Counted from the first letter of the stretch, positions 6,821 to 12,763 are shown. The stretch is 25,489 bases of DNA from JACQMJ01 sp964373495 (GCA_964373495.1 CAYJUW010000007.1:1-25489), one strand, 5' to 3'. The notes: generated by a model from the sequence alone, not told the origin. Numbers and translations: made by a program.

Positions 6821-8055
6821 TGCGTGACGTTCGCACGTGGGTTGAAATTGACGCCGCCGCCCTCCGCCATAACGTGGCGGAGTTTCGCAAGCTCATCCGT
6901 CTTCGCGCCTCCTCCGCCGAAGCAGTCGCTTCGGCTGCGAAGGCCGAGCGAGGCTACGGCGGACACGTCGGGCCGAAGCGGCAGCTGATGGCCGTGGTGA
7001 AATCAAACGCCTACGGACACGGCCTCGTGCCAGTAGCGAAGCTACTGGCACGAGGAAACCCGAAACCCGAAACCCGAAACCCGAAATCGCTCTGGTTCGG
7101 GGTGGATTCGATTGTGGAGGGGCTTGCGCTACGGCGGGCAGGCATCCGAAACCCCATCCTCGTTTTGGGCTACACCCTGCCATCGCGATTAACCGAGGCG
7201 GCACGGAAGCGCATTACGCTCACGGTCTCGCATTTCGAGGCGCTGGAGGCAATGGCGCGCGCGGAAAAACGGCCGGCCTTCCATCTGAAGCTCGACACCG
7301 GCATGCACCGCCAGGGCTTCCAGGAATACGAGATGCCAAAGCTCATCGCCGCGCTCAAACAATACCGGCTCATGCCGGACGGCGCCTACTCCCATTACGC
7401 GTTCCCGGAGCACAGCCGAGATTCGCGCCTGCAACGCGATTGCTTCGATCGTTGTATTCGACTGCTCGCGGCCGCTGGCATTCGTCCCATCGAGCTCCAC
7501 ATGAGCGCCACGGGCGGCGTGTGGGAACGGCGGGATAGTTACCCAATGGTTCGCATTGGGTTTGGGCTCTACGGGTATCTCCGGCGGCCGGTGCGGAAAA
7601 ACCCGCTCCGTCCGGTGCTTACATGGAAGACGGTGGTGAGCGAAGTGAAACGGGTTACGAAAGGAGAGCGGATTGGCTATGACTTTACCGAGCGGTTTAC
7701 ACGCGATTCCACCATCGCTATTCTCCCGATCGGCTACTGGCATGGGTTTGATCGCGGTCTTTCGAGTATCGGCGAGGTATTGGTCCGCGGGCAGCGAGCA
7801 AAAGTGATGGGCCGGGTTTCCATGGACATCACCGCCGTTGATGTAACCGGCATTCGCGGCGTTCGGATCGGCGACGAGGCCGTACTTATCGGCCGGCAGG
7901 GGAGGCCCTTCGACCCGTCGACTCCGCTCAGGGCAGGCGTGGCTCAGGGCAGGGAGTTTATCGGTGCGGACGAGATTGCAGAAAAGCTCGGCACGTCGCC
8001 CTATGAAGTGCTGACGCGGATCAATCCCCTCATTCGGAGAGAAATTAAGAAATGA
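6820..8055 (+). CDS. alr: Alanine racemase with repeat-derived insertions
   Basis: 411 aa. A PLP enzyme interconverting L- and D-alanine for peptidoglycan. The PLP lysine is in MAVVKSNAYGHG (Lys61), the catalytic tyrosine in ERIGYDFTERF, and the C-terminal domain motif is GRVSMDITAVDVT. The protein is longer than a typical 360-390-aa Alr because of three inserts. The first, about residues 30-52 (RASSAEAV through YGGHV), is a hairpin-rich block. The second, RGNPKPETRNPKS, follows AKLLA and is encoded by GAAACCC repeats. The third, PFDPSTPLRAGVAQG, is near residues 364-378. All three keep the frame and lie outside the catalytic motifs, so activity is probably preserved. It starts one base inside the serS stop. 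Confidence 0.95.
   Translation: MRDVRTWVEIDAAALRHNVAEFRKLIRLRASSAEAVASAAKAERGYGGHVGPKRQLMAVVKSNAYGHGLVPVAKLLARGNPKPETRNPKSLWFGVDSIVEGLALRRAGIRNPILVLGYTLPSRLTEAARKRITLTVSHFEALEAMARAEKRPAFHLKLDTGMHRQGFQEYEMPKLIAALKQYRLMPDGAYSHYAFPEHSRDSRLQRDCFDRCIRLLAAAGIRPIELHMSATGGVWERRDSYPMVRIGFGLYGYLRRPVRKNPLRPVLTWKTVVSEVKRVTKGERIGYDFTERFTRDSTIAILPIGYWHGFDRGLSSIGEVLVRGQRAKVMGRVSMDITAVDVTGIRGVRIGDEAVLIGRQGRPFDPSTPLRAGVAQGREFIGADEIAEKLGTSPYEVLTRINPLIRREIKK
6913..6963. repeat. Hairpin insert 1 inside alr
   Basis: Perfect 8-bp hairpin GCCGAAGC (6916-6923), loop AGTC, GCTTCGGC (6928-6935), enclosed by TCCGCC (6913-6918) and GGCGGA (6958-6963). It encodes residues with no counterpart in ordinary alanine racemases. 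Confidence 0.65.
7024..7083. repeat. 14-bp hairpin plus GAAACCC tandem repeat inside alr
   Basis: CTCGTGCCAGTAGC (7024-7037) and GCTACTGGCACGAG (7041-7054) form a perfect 14-bp stem with a 3-nt loop. Directly after it come about four GAAACCC units (7056-7083). The block is translated in frame as part of VPVAKLLARGNPKPETRNP. Confidence 0.75.
7905..7952. repeat. CCCTTCGAC...CTCAGGGC-type insert inside alr
   Basis: Starts GCCCTTCGACCCGTCGACTC and contains CTCAGGGC twice (7927-7934 and 7943-7950), with inverted GCCCT/AGGGC ends. It encodes PFDPSTPLRAGVAQG. It belongs to the same broad type as the copies at 10273-10293 and 10480-10500. Confidence 0.7.
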
Positions 8056-8069
8056 GAAAAATCCCTCAC

Positions 8070-8098
8070 AAAAAAATTGCCACCGGCGTTCCGGTGGC
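8070..8098 (-). terminator. Rho-independent terminator (minus strand) facing alr
   Basis: Stem GCCACCGG/CCGGTGGC (8079-8086 and 8091-8098) with a 4-nt loop. On the minus strand it is followed by AA and then seven Ts (8070-8076). It has no T-tract on the + side, so it ends the minus-strand unit carrying the 22-codon ORF, convergent with alr. Confidence 0.8.
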
Positions 8099-8200
8099 TT
8101 GGAGGAGAGAAGGATGATTGCGGGCAGGGTGCGGCGATCGTTGCGGCTGATCGTGCCCCCGCCTTGGGCCCGGTAGCGTCGGGCCACTTACCCGTGGTCG

Positions 8201-8269
8201 CTACTTCGTGGTGAAGAGCCCCTTCCACTTGGCGGTGGTGGCGGTGGCCACCGGCGATGCGCGTGCCAT
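8201..8269 (-). CDS. Putative 22-aa small protein
   Basis: A 22-residue frame, MARASPVATATTAKWKGLFT followed by TK, that ends TAG. A GGAGGT Shine-Dalgarno site lies 6 nt before the ATG (AACTCC between). Nearly all codons end in G or C, matching the codon style of the neighbouring real genes. A good terminator lies about 100 nt downstream (8070-8098), and a weak promoter candidate lies about 135 nt upstream. The ribosome-binding site can itself fold into GGAG-GTAA-CTCC, a 4-bp hairpin directly before the AUG. The product is basic with one tryptophan and no membrane segment. I do not recognise a family. It could be a small functional protein, a leader peptide, or a feature of a non-coding RNA. 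Confidence 0.5.
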   Translation of the reverse strand: MARASPVATATTAKWKGLFTTK

Positions 8270-8403
8270 GGAGTTACCTCCGTCGTGTGGGGTGGATGGC
8301 CATGGGCCCGCGAAAACTGCTCGCGGGCAGCCAGCGTCGTCCCTCGTCCCGCTCCTGCGGGCATTCGCTGGGAGTGAAACTCACCTCCTTTCCGCTTGCC
8401 CTC

Positions 8404-8431
8404 ACGTTATGCCGTAGGCAGAGTTGGTCAA
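8404..8431 (-). promoter_or_regulatory. Weak promoter candidate for the 22-codon ORF
   Basis: On the minus strand, TTGACC (8426-8431), a 16-nt spacer and TAACGT (8404-8409). The -35 is good; the -10 matches TATAAT at only three of six positions. Downstream, near 8373-8390, is AGGAGGTGA followed by its own complement (TCACTCC), another hairpin over a ribosome-binding-like sequence. Confidence 0.3.
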
Positions 8432-8469
8432 GCATCGAAATCCACAGCTGGGTTCGGTGGTAGTGGTAG

Positions 8470-8478
8470 TAGAATACT
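8470..8478 (+). promoter_or_regulatory. Possible -10 box of ftsQ (leaderless)
   Basis: TAGAAT (8470-8475), or AATACT at 8473-8478, lies 6-9 nt before the ftsQ ATG. There is no Shine-Dalgarno site and no clear -35. It fits the pattern seen at lysS, the PP2C gene and the 19595 gene. Confidence 0.35.
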
Positions 8479-8484
8479 GATGAG

Positions 8485-9312
8485 ATGCCACCCCCTTCGC
8501 GGATCGTCTACCCGATAAAATCAAAACCGCAGAGGCCATTTTCAAAACGGATCGCCTTCGTGCTCTTGGCATCCGCGGCGCTCGGTTTCCTGGCGGGCGG
8601 GCTCTGGTACGTTGCCAATCTCCCGTATCTCGCCGTGGATCGCCTTGAGGTGCGGGGCGCCTCACTCCTCTCGCCATCGGAGATTGAAACGGCAGTGCGC
8701 GAGTCCATCGCCGGCAGAGGGCGATGGGGGTTTATCCCGCGGAGCAACTTCTTTGCCGTTTCCGGCAAGGCGATCGAGAAGCGGCTCGGCGAACGGTTTC
8801 CAAGCCTTGAGCACATTGACGTTGGCCGCCGCTTCCCGGACCGCCTGGTGATCGAAATTAAGGAACGCACGCTCTGGGGGGTGTACTGCAGTCGGGGGGA
8901 CACTGATGACGCGCCTCGTTCCTGCGCTTACCTCGACACCTCGGGCACGGCCTATGAGGAACTTTCACAGTTCCAGGGCTGGCTCCTGCCGGTGGTTTTC
9001 GGGTCAGGATCGGTGGCGCTCGGCACCGCGCCGATCTCGCCGGCCACGCTCGCCTTTTTCGGCCAGGCCCGGGCCGCGCTCGCCGCGGTCGGCGGCGACC
9101 TCCTGGCGCTGCGCCTCAGCACCTCCAGCGCAGCCGACGCGCGGCTGGAGCTGGCCGAGGGTTGGGAGCTCTGGGTGAGTACGGACCGGCCGATCGCGGA
9201 ATGGTCGGGCGTACTCGAGACGGTGTTGGAGCAAGAAATCGGCGCCCGGCGGCCTCTGCTCGAATACGTAGATCTCCGGCTCGGAAACAAGGTGTTCTAC
9301 AAATACCGCTGA
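8485..9312 (+). CDS. ftsQ: FtsQ/DivIB-like cell-division protein
   Basis: 275 aa. A bitopic inner-membrane divisome protein. A short cytoplasmic basic N-terminus (KSKPQRPFSKR) is followed by one membrane segment (about residues 25-45, FVLLASAALGFLAGGLWYVA). Next comes a POTRA domain starting YLAVDRLEVRGASLLSPSEIETAV and ending PDRLVIEIKERTLWGVYC, the usual FtsQ-type strand-helix-helix-strand pattern. The C-terminal beta domain is less conserved. Length fits FtsQ. ATG 8485 is used because the protein begins immediately after a putative -10 box. It stands alone, not in a mur-fts operon, and two small minus-strand genes flank it. Confidence 0.85.
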   Translation: MPPPSRIVYPIKSKPQRPFSKRIAFVLLASAALGFLAGGLWYVANLPYLAVDRLEVRGASLLSPSEIETAVRESIAGRGRWGFIPRSNFFAVSGKAIEKRLGERFPSLEHIDVGRRFPDRLVIEIKERTLWGVYCSRGDTDDAPRSCAYLDTSGTAYEELSQFQGWLLPVVFGSGSVALGTAPISPATLAFFGQARAALAAVGGDLLALRLSTSSAADARLELAEGWELWVSTDRPIAEWSGVLETVLEQEIGARRPLLEYVDLRLGNKVFYKYR

Positions 9313-9326
9313 AATTTCAATCATAA

Positions 9327-9372
9327 CAATCATAACATTTTCTCCACGATCGTGGAGAAAATGTTATGATTG
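9327..9372. repeat. 46-bp perfect palindrome downstream of ftsQ
   Basis: 9327-9349 and 9350-9372 are exact reverse complements with no spacer; the centre is CCACGATCGTGG flanked by TTTTCT and AGAAAA. A further 10-bp inverted pair surrounds it (GAAATTTCAA 9311-9320 and TTGAAATTTC 9384-9393), and the left arm is preceded by a partial direct copy of CAATCATAA. The A/T runs are on the wrong sides for an ordinary terminator (T before, A after the stem). Confidence 0.9.
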
Positions 9373-9402
9373 AGTTTCTGGTGTTGAAATTTCATAGGAT
9401 TT

Positions 9403-9439
9403 AAAAAATGCCCGAAGGTGGCTCGTAGCCGCCTTCGGG
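9403..9439 (-). terminator. Rho-independent terminator of the 86-aa gene
   Basis: Stem CCCGAAGGTGGC (9411-9422) pairs with GCCGCCTTCGGG (9428-9439) with one mismatch and a 5-nt loop. On the minus strand it is followed by a six-T tract (9403-9408). It begins 8 nt after the stop codon of the small gene. Confidence 0.9.
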
Positions 9440-9446
9440 TTTCGGA

Positions 9447-9707
9447 TTAGTGCTTCCGCAGCGTTCTGCGCCGGGCGAGCGTACCTTTCACCTTCACGTG
9501 TTGTTTGCGCACGCGGACGTACCCGCGGACAGCCACCAATGTCGCCTCATCGGCGCATCTCTCCATCAGCTTGAGCTGGTGGTTCGTGAGGGCGGTCGCC
9601 ATGGCCATGCCTTCCTGCGCAACGAAGTTGCTGTCGTAGGCACCCATGATGTAGGTCCTGACGGTAGTGGCGAGTTCCCGGTACTTCGGGTCGAGCTTGT
9701 AGGCCAT
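9447..9707 (-). CDS. Small basic protein of unknown function (86 aa)
   Basis: Start ATG 9707 is chosen because AAGGAGG lies 5 nt upstream; longer frames ignore it. The protein begins MAYKLDPKYRELATTVRTYI and is helical in the middle (FVAQEGMAMATALTNHQLKLMERCADEATL). It ends in a very basic tail (RVRKQHVKVKG then TLARRRTLRKH). There is one cysteine, and no signal peptide or membrane segment. It has its own promoter candidate, strong ribosome-binding site and terminator, so it is a monocistronic gene probably made in quantity. The basic tail suggests nucleic-acid or ribosome contact, but that is inference. I do not recognise the family. Confidence 0.8.
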   Translation of the reverse strand: MAYKLDPKYRELATTVRTYIMGAYDSNFVAQEGMAMATALTNHQLKLMERCADEATLVAVRGYVRVRKQHVKVKGTLARRRTLRKH

Positions 9708-9732
9708 GCCATCCTCCTTTCTTCTGGATAGA

Positions 9733-9761
9733 TTCGTAGTACAGGCGGGCGGCAGCGTCAA
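9733..9761 (-). promoter_or_regulatory. Promoter of the 86-aa gene
   Basis: On the minus strand, TTGACG (9756-9761), a 17-nt spacer and TACGAA (9733-9738). The -35 is strong and the -10 weak. It lies about 25 nt before the ATG, leaving room for the AAGGAGG site. Confidence 0.55.
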
Positions 9762-9767
9762 GCCGAT

Positions 9768-9824
9768 AAAAAAATAAGCCCCGGCGAGAGATCGGCTGAC
9801 TTCGCCGATTTATATCGTCGGGGC
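9768..9824 (-). terminator. Large hairpin terminator (minus strand)
   Basis: Outer stem GCCCCGGCGA (9778-9787) pairs with TCGTCGGGGC (9815-9824), one G-T pair. Inner stem ATCGGC (9791-9796) pairs with GCCGAT (9804-9809). On the minus strand it is followed by TTATTTTTTT (seven Ts, 9768-9774). It would stop minus-strand transcription coming from the glycosyltransferase or from an RNA in 9830-10310, and insulates the 86-aa gene. Confidence 0.8.
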
Positions 9825-9848
9825 AGGGGCAGTGATAATTTTTTCAGG

Positions 9849-9927
9849 GGTATTCAAAAATTGGCTTAAAATCAACATGATTTTGCATTCATCAATTTTT
9901 CACGATCGTAACAACATGATGAATACC
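9849..9927. other. Nested, switch-like hairpin region in the non-coding stretch
   Basis: Outer pair GGTATTC (9849-9855)/GAATACC (9921-9927), middle pair AAAAATTG (9856-9863)/CAATTTTT (9893-9900), inner pair AAAATC (9868-9873)/GATTTT (9879-9884). A competing pair is ATTCATCA (9887-9894)/TGATGAAT (9918-9925). No gene is visible here. It could be part of a non-coding RNA or a protein-binding region. Confidence 0.5.
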
Positions 9928-9942
9928 GTTTTGGCCTTTCCC

Positions 9943-9996
9943 TGGACGTAATATACTCCTTGGACGTAATGTACTCCATGGACGTAATGCACCAGT
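9943..9996. repeat. Three tandem 18-bp repeats (TGGACGTAAT...)
   Basis: Copies at 9943-9960 (TGGACGTAATATACTCCT), 9961-9978 (TGGACGTAATGTACTCCA) and 9979-9996 (TGGACGTAATGCACCAGT). Copies 1 and 2 each can fold as GGA-c-GTA-loop-TAC-TCC; copy 3 has lost the right arm. Confidence 0.85.
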
Positions 9997-10006
9997 ATTC
10001 GGGAGC

Positions 10007-10084
10007 AATTCGAGTTAATTCGAGAAGGATTCGAGAGATTCTTGTCTATTCGTCTATTCGAGATTCATTCGAGCTCATTCGAAA
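10007..10084. repeat. Degenerate ATTCGAG array
   Basis: About eight copies of (A/T)ATTCG(AG) spaced 8-12 bp apart, for example AATTCGAG, GATTCGAG, TATTCGTC, TATTCGAG, CATTCGAG and CATTCGAA. ATTCGAG contains the TCGA core. It follows the 18-bp tandem repeats directly and stops 12 bp before the 151-bp inverted-repeat element. Confidence 0.75.
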
Positions 10085-10096
10085 CGGATTTCTGCG

Positions 10097-10247
10097 GCAC
10101 CCCGCACCAATTTTGCGAGTTACTCCATCGCGACGCGCTTCGCCCATGAGGGATGGCCTATTCGGCCACGCGCGTCGCACCGAGTTACGTGCTTTGAGAT
10201 TGACTGTGTCTGGTTCCTTTCATTGTCGCAAAATTGGTGCGGGGTGC
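10097..10247. repeat. 151-bp element with 22-bp perfect inverted ends
   Basis: The left arm at 10097-10118 begins GCACCCCGCACCAATTTTGC; 10226-10247 is its exact reverse complement. Inside is a second pair of imperfect arms, GTTACTCCATCGCGACGCG (10119-10137) against the complement of CGCGTCGCACCGAGTTAC near 10176-10193. No open frame. It has the same layout as the 104-bp element at 3098-3201, whose ends also read ACCCCG...AC.AA...TT. A MITE or a highly structured RNA are the main options. Confidence 0.7.
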
Positions 10248-10249
10248 TC

Positions 10250-10312
10250 TTAATTCTAGCTAAATTTTGTTCGCCCCTCGACAAGCTCGGGGCTCCAAAA
10301 TTTAGAGAATTA
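10250..10312. repeat. Long hairpin with CCCTCGACAAGCTCGGGG core at the glycosyltransferase 3' end
   Basis: The core GCCCCTCGACAAGCTCGGGG (10273-10292, plus a final C) is enclosed by AAATTTTG (10262-10269)/CAAAATTT (10296-10303) and then by TTAATTCT (10250-10257)/AGAATTAA (10305-10312), giving an almost continuous stem. The outermost arm includes the stop codon of the minus-strand glycosyltransferase. There is no U-tract. It may stabilise the mRNA 3' end. Confidence 0.7.
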
Positions 10313-12256
10313 AGGCAGTTGATAAATGAAAATTGATTTCCCCGCCCGGGCCACGGGCCGGAAGGGCTTGAGCCATTCGTAGGAATCCTCGGGCTTGCGG
10401 ATGAAGCCCTTGACCGGCTGGCCATAGGCGCCCATCTGGAAGGTAGCCGAAACGGCAAACCAGACCCCCTCCGGAGTCTGCCCTGAGCTTGTCGAAGGGC
10501 CTCTGCCGAGCTCCGATGGATAGCCCTTGGCCGAGGACCATGGCTCAAACTTCTCTCCGAGGTAGTAGGCCGGACTCCCGCCGCCGAAGTAGTCCACGGC
10601 GATTTTTTGTATGCCGTTCGTCTCCACGAAGTCGCGGAGGCGCTTTAGGTCTTGCCCCCAGTCGTAGTTGGAGTCAACGCCGATGAGGTAGCCGCGATCC
10701 GTTCCGCCGGCTCGCCCCCTGAGCGGCAAGTCCCGGTGTAACGTCGGGGCTGCCGCGCGAACGCTGCGGGCCGCTAACGGGGCGAGCTCGTTATAGTAGG
10801 AAAGGTAGTGGGGGAAGGCGATGATGACCGAAACGGCCATCCAGGCGATAAGGCCGTAGGCCACGAGGTAGCGCGGGATCGAGGCGATATAGATGCGGTA
10901 GATGCGCCTGAGCCAATCCCACCAACTCGTTACCTCGCCTTCGCGGGCCGTACCGCGGAGCCAGGCCACGATCTCCTTGGACACGAGGAGGAAGATAAAG
11001 GGGAAGGTCGGGAGCACGTGCCGGACGCCGATATTGAGCGAAGAGGATAAGCTCGAGAGCCAGTAGATGGCGATGAAGGCGATGGCCGAAAACTGGATGA
11101 AGTGATCGCGGATCCAGGCCAGTGCGGCCGCCAGAGATTTTTCCGGTGCGGACCAGATCCGCCGGAGTGCAAACCAGAGGGCGATGGCCGAGAGGATGTG
11201 GAGGGCCAGCGGCTCCTTCAGCAGGTAGAGCACGGGAAAGTAGCGAACATCGCCGGCCGCGGAAACCTCGCCCAAGAAATACTGGGTATTCCCGCCCGCG
11301 GCCCGCTGCAGCACCATGAAGAGCCCGAGGACGTATTGGCCGAGGGGCCGGAGGAAGTCATGTGCAATCAGCCAGAGGTCGAAGGTAACCCAGGAGCGGA
11401 AGCGGAAGGATTCCAGGATGAACTCGGCGTCGCGGTACTGGCGGTCGGCCGGGTAGTTCCACACGGTATAGGCATAGACGATCCAGATGAGGACCACGGC
11501 GACGGCGGCGATGGCGATGATTTTTATCAGCAGCGCCAAGAACAGGCGCATGCGTTCCGACCAGCGGCGGTGCGTCTGGCTCGCCGCCCAGGCAACCAAC
11601 AGGACGGCCCAGACCGGCACGAGGAGGATGAGCGAGAATTTCAGGAGCTGGGCCGCGCCCAAGGCCAGGCCGGCGATGATGATGCTCCGCGGGGTAGGAT
11701 CCCGGAGGAAGGCCAGGAAGGCCGCGATGCCGATGAAGAATCCGAAGGCCGCGCCGAGGTCCGTGGTGACGAAGCGCGAATGGGTTATGAAGGTCGGAGA
11801 GAACGCATAGAAAAAGAGGGTCAAGAGCGCCACCCGGTCGTCGAAATGCCGCCGCGTCCAGACAAAGAGCATCCAGCCAAAGAGGACGGCCAGCCCCATC
11901 AGGGGCAGGCGCATCAAGCGGAGGATCGTATCCGGGTTGTTGCCGGATTCGTAGAGGAAGATCGCGCCCTGGGTCCATTGGCCGTTGATGTCCTCGGTCC
12001 AGCTCTTTGCGTTCGTGGGGAAGTTGAGGTCCGTAAAGGCCAGCGGCAGAGCCGCAAGCATCTTGATGAGCGGCGGGTGCTCCGGGTTCAGCCGGTAGTC
12101 CCGCAAAAAGACGTAGGCGTAGCCGGCCGGGACGTGGGCCAGCTCGTCAATGATGGCCGAATCGTTCCAGGACGAACCCAGCATGAGCGCCAGTATCACG
12201 GCCAAAAGCGCGAACGGGAGGATGGAGCGGGGGAGTGCGGCTGGCATACGCCTCAT
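10310..12256 (-). CDS. GT39/PMT-like membrane glycosyltransferase
   Basis: 648 aa with about ten or more membrane segments, in the ArnT/protein-mannosyltransferase (GT-C) superfamily. These enzymes transfer a sugar from a lipid-phosphate donor on the outer face of the membrane. The first outer loop carries the expected acidic pair (Asp37-Glu38 in IIDELAHVPAGYAYVF) followed by RLNPEHPPLIK. Later parts include NIGVRHVLPTFPFIFLL and VDSNYDWGQDLKRLRDF, common in this family. The acceptor cannot be told from sequence. Near the C-terminus GRGPSTSSGQTPEG is a repeat-derived insert. ATG 12256 has AGGAG 7 nt upstream, but TATACT also sits directly before it, so initiation at the ATG at 12247 on a near-leaderless transcript is possible. 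Translated sequence upstream of 12256 is not part of the family. Confidence 0.85.
   Translation of the reverse strand: MRRMPAALPRSILPFALLAVILALMLGSSWNDSAIIDELAHVPAGYAYVFLRDYRLNPEHPPLIKMLAALPLAFTDLNFPTNAKSWTEDINGQWTQGAIFLYESGNNPDTILRLMRLPLMGLAVLFGWMLFVWTRRHFDDRVALLTLFFYAFSPTFITHSRFVTTDLGAAFGFFIGIAAFLAFLRDPTPRSIIIAGLALGAAQLLKFSLILLVPVWAVLLVAWAASQTHRRWSERMRLFLALLIKIIAIAAVAVVLIWIVYAYTVWNYPADRQYRDAEFILESFRFRSWVTFDLWLIAHDFLRPLGQYVLGLFMVLQRAAGGNTQYFLGEVSAAGDVRYFPVLYLLKEPLALHILSAIALWFALRRIWSAPEKSLAAALAWIRDHFIQFSAIAFIAIYWLSSLSSSLNIGVRHVLPTFPFIFLLVSKEIVAWLRGTAREGEVTSWWDWLRRIYRIYIASIPRYLVAYGLIAWMAVSVIIAFPHYLSYYNELAPLAARSVRAAAPTLHRDLPLRGRAGGTDRGYLIGVDSNYDWGQDLKRLRDFVETNGIQKIAVDYFGGGSPAYYLGEKFEPWSSAKGYPSELGRGPSTSSGQTPEGVWFAVSATFQMGAYGQPVKGFIRKPEDSYEWLKPFRPVARAGKSIFIYQLP
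10476..10505. repeat. GCCCTGAGCTTGTCGAAGGGC insert inside the glycosyltransferase
   Basis: GCCCTGAGCTTGTCGAAGGG (10480-10499, then C) has GCCCT/AGGGC inverted ends. It is close to the hairpin core at 10273-10293, differing mainly by CCCT/CCCC. It is translated in the minus frame as PSTSSGQ within the protein. Confidence 0.8.
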
Positions 12257-12285
12257 AGTATATCTCCTGGCGGACTCCGCACCAA
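12257..12285 (-). promoter_or_regulatory. Promoter abutting the glycosyltransferase start
   Basis: On the minus strand, TTGGTG (12280-12285), a 17-nt spacer and TATACT (12257-12262), directly followed by the ATG. The predicted transcription start would fall near 12250, just before a second in-frame ATG at 12247. Confidence 0.5.
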
Positions 12286-12323
12286 TGGCGCCGGATATCA
12301 CCTGAGCGAATTGTCCGTAATTG

Positions 12324-12355
12324 AAAAACGGGCCCGGATGAATTTCCGGACCCGT
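12324..12355 (-). terminator. Rho-independent terminator of the glycosyltransferase-CHCC operon
   Basis: Stem ACGGGCCCGGA (12328-12338) against TCCGGACCCGT (12345-12355), one mismatch and a 6-nt loop. On the minus strand it is followed by five Ts (12324-12328). It begins 1 nt after the stop codon of the 127-aa gene. Confidence 0.9.
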
Positions 12356-12356
12356 A

Positions 12357-12740
12357 TTAGCTCTTCGGTGGCGCAGCATCGCGCTTGATGAGCCGCGCCA
12401 AGATCTTTCCGCCATGCTGCCAGCCGACAATGGCGAGAAAGAAGCTCACGCCGATCCCGACGCCGACGATGGTCTTGAGGGAGCGGCGGTGCCGGACCGG
12501 CTCTTTGCCGTCGCCCGGGAGCTCTCGGGCGAGCTCAACCTCCATGAGGCCGTGTGTATGCAGTACCTGCACCACGTAGTCCATCGGGACGCCGAGCGCC
12601 GTTCGCCCCTTGCAGTCGTCGCATTGGTCGGCCTGGCGCTGGTGGCGACAGGCGAAGAGCTCCCGTCCTTCCCGAACGATCCGTTGTTCAATTTCCTGCA
12701 CGCGCCGCTCGACGAGCGCCTCCTGCTCTTCGGTCGGCAT
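12357..12740 (-). CDS. Small CHCC-motif membrane protein (127 aa), unknown
   Basis: ATG 12740 has GGAGGTGA 6 nt upstream, so the start is firm. The order is: a charged helix (MPTEEQEALVERRVQEIEQR); a likely metal site at Cys31, His33, Cys40 and Cys43 (CRHQRQADQCDDC); a central region with PMDYVVQVLHTHGLMEVELA; one membrane segment (about residues 91-108, IVGVGIGVSFFLAIVGW); and a basic C-terminus. It starts 23 nt after the upstream glycosyltransferase stop and ends at a terminator, so the two are an operon. A cytoplasmic zinc-binding head anchored by one helix is the simplest reading. I do not recognise a named family. Confidence 0.8.
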   Translation of the reverse strand: MPTEEQEALVERRVQEIEQRIVREGRELFACRHQRQADQCDDCKGRTALGVPMDYVVQVLHTHGLMEVELARELPGDGKEPVRHRRSLKTIVGVGIGVSFFLAIVGWQHGGKILARLIKRDAAPPKS

Positions 12741-12763
12741 CCGCCGTCACCTCCCTCCAGAGT

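Noticed and set aside
8114..8176. Plus-strand 20-codon frame (MIAGRVRRSLRLIVPPPWAR) after GGAGG, downstream of alr
   Set aside because: It lies antisense to the better supported minus-strand unit, has no terminator of its own, and the composition is what GC-rich antisense DNA gives.
9943..10084. CRISPR array
   Set aside because: Repeat units adjoin without unique spacers and degrade progressively; no cas genes.
11102..12388. 428-codon plus-strand frame opposite the first glycosyltransferase
   Set aside because: Antisense shadow rich in G/E/R with no domain; the minus-strand membrane protein has the catalytic DE motif and codon bias.
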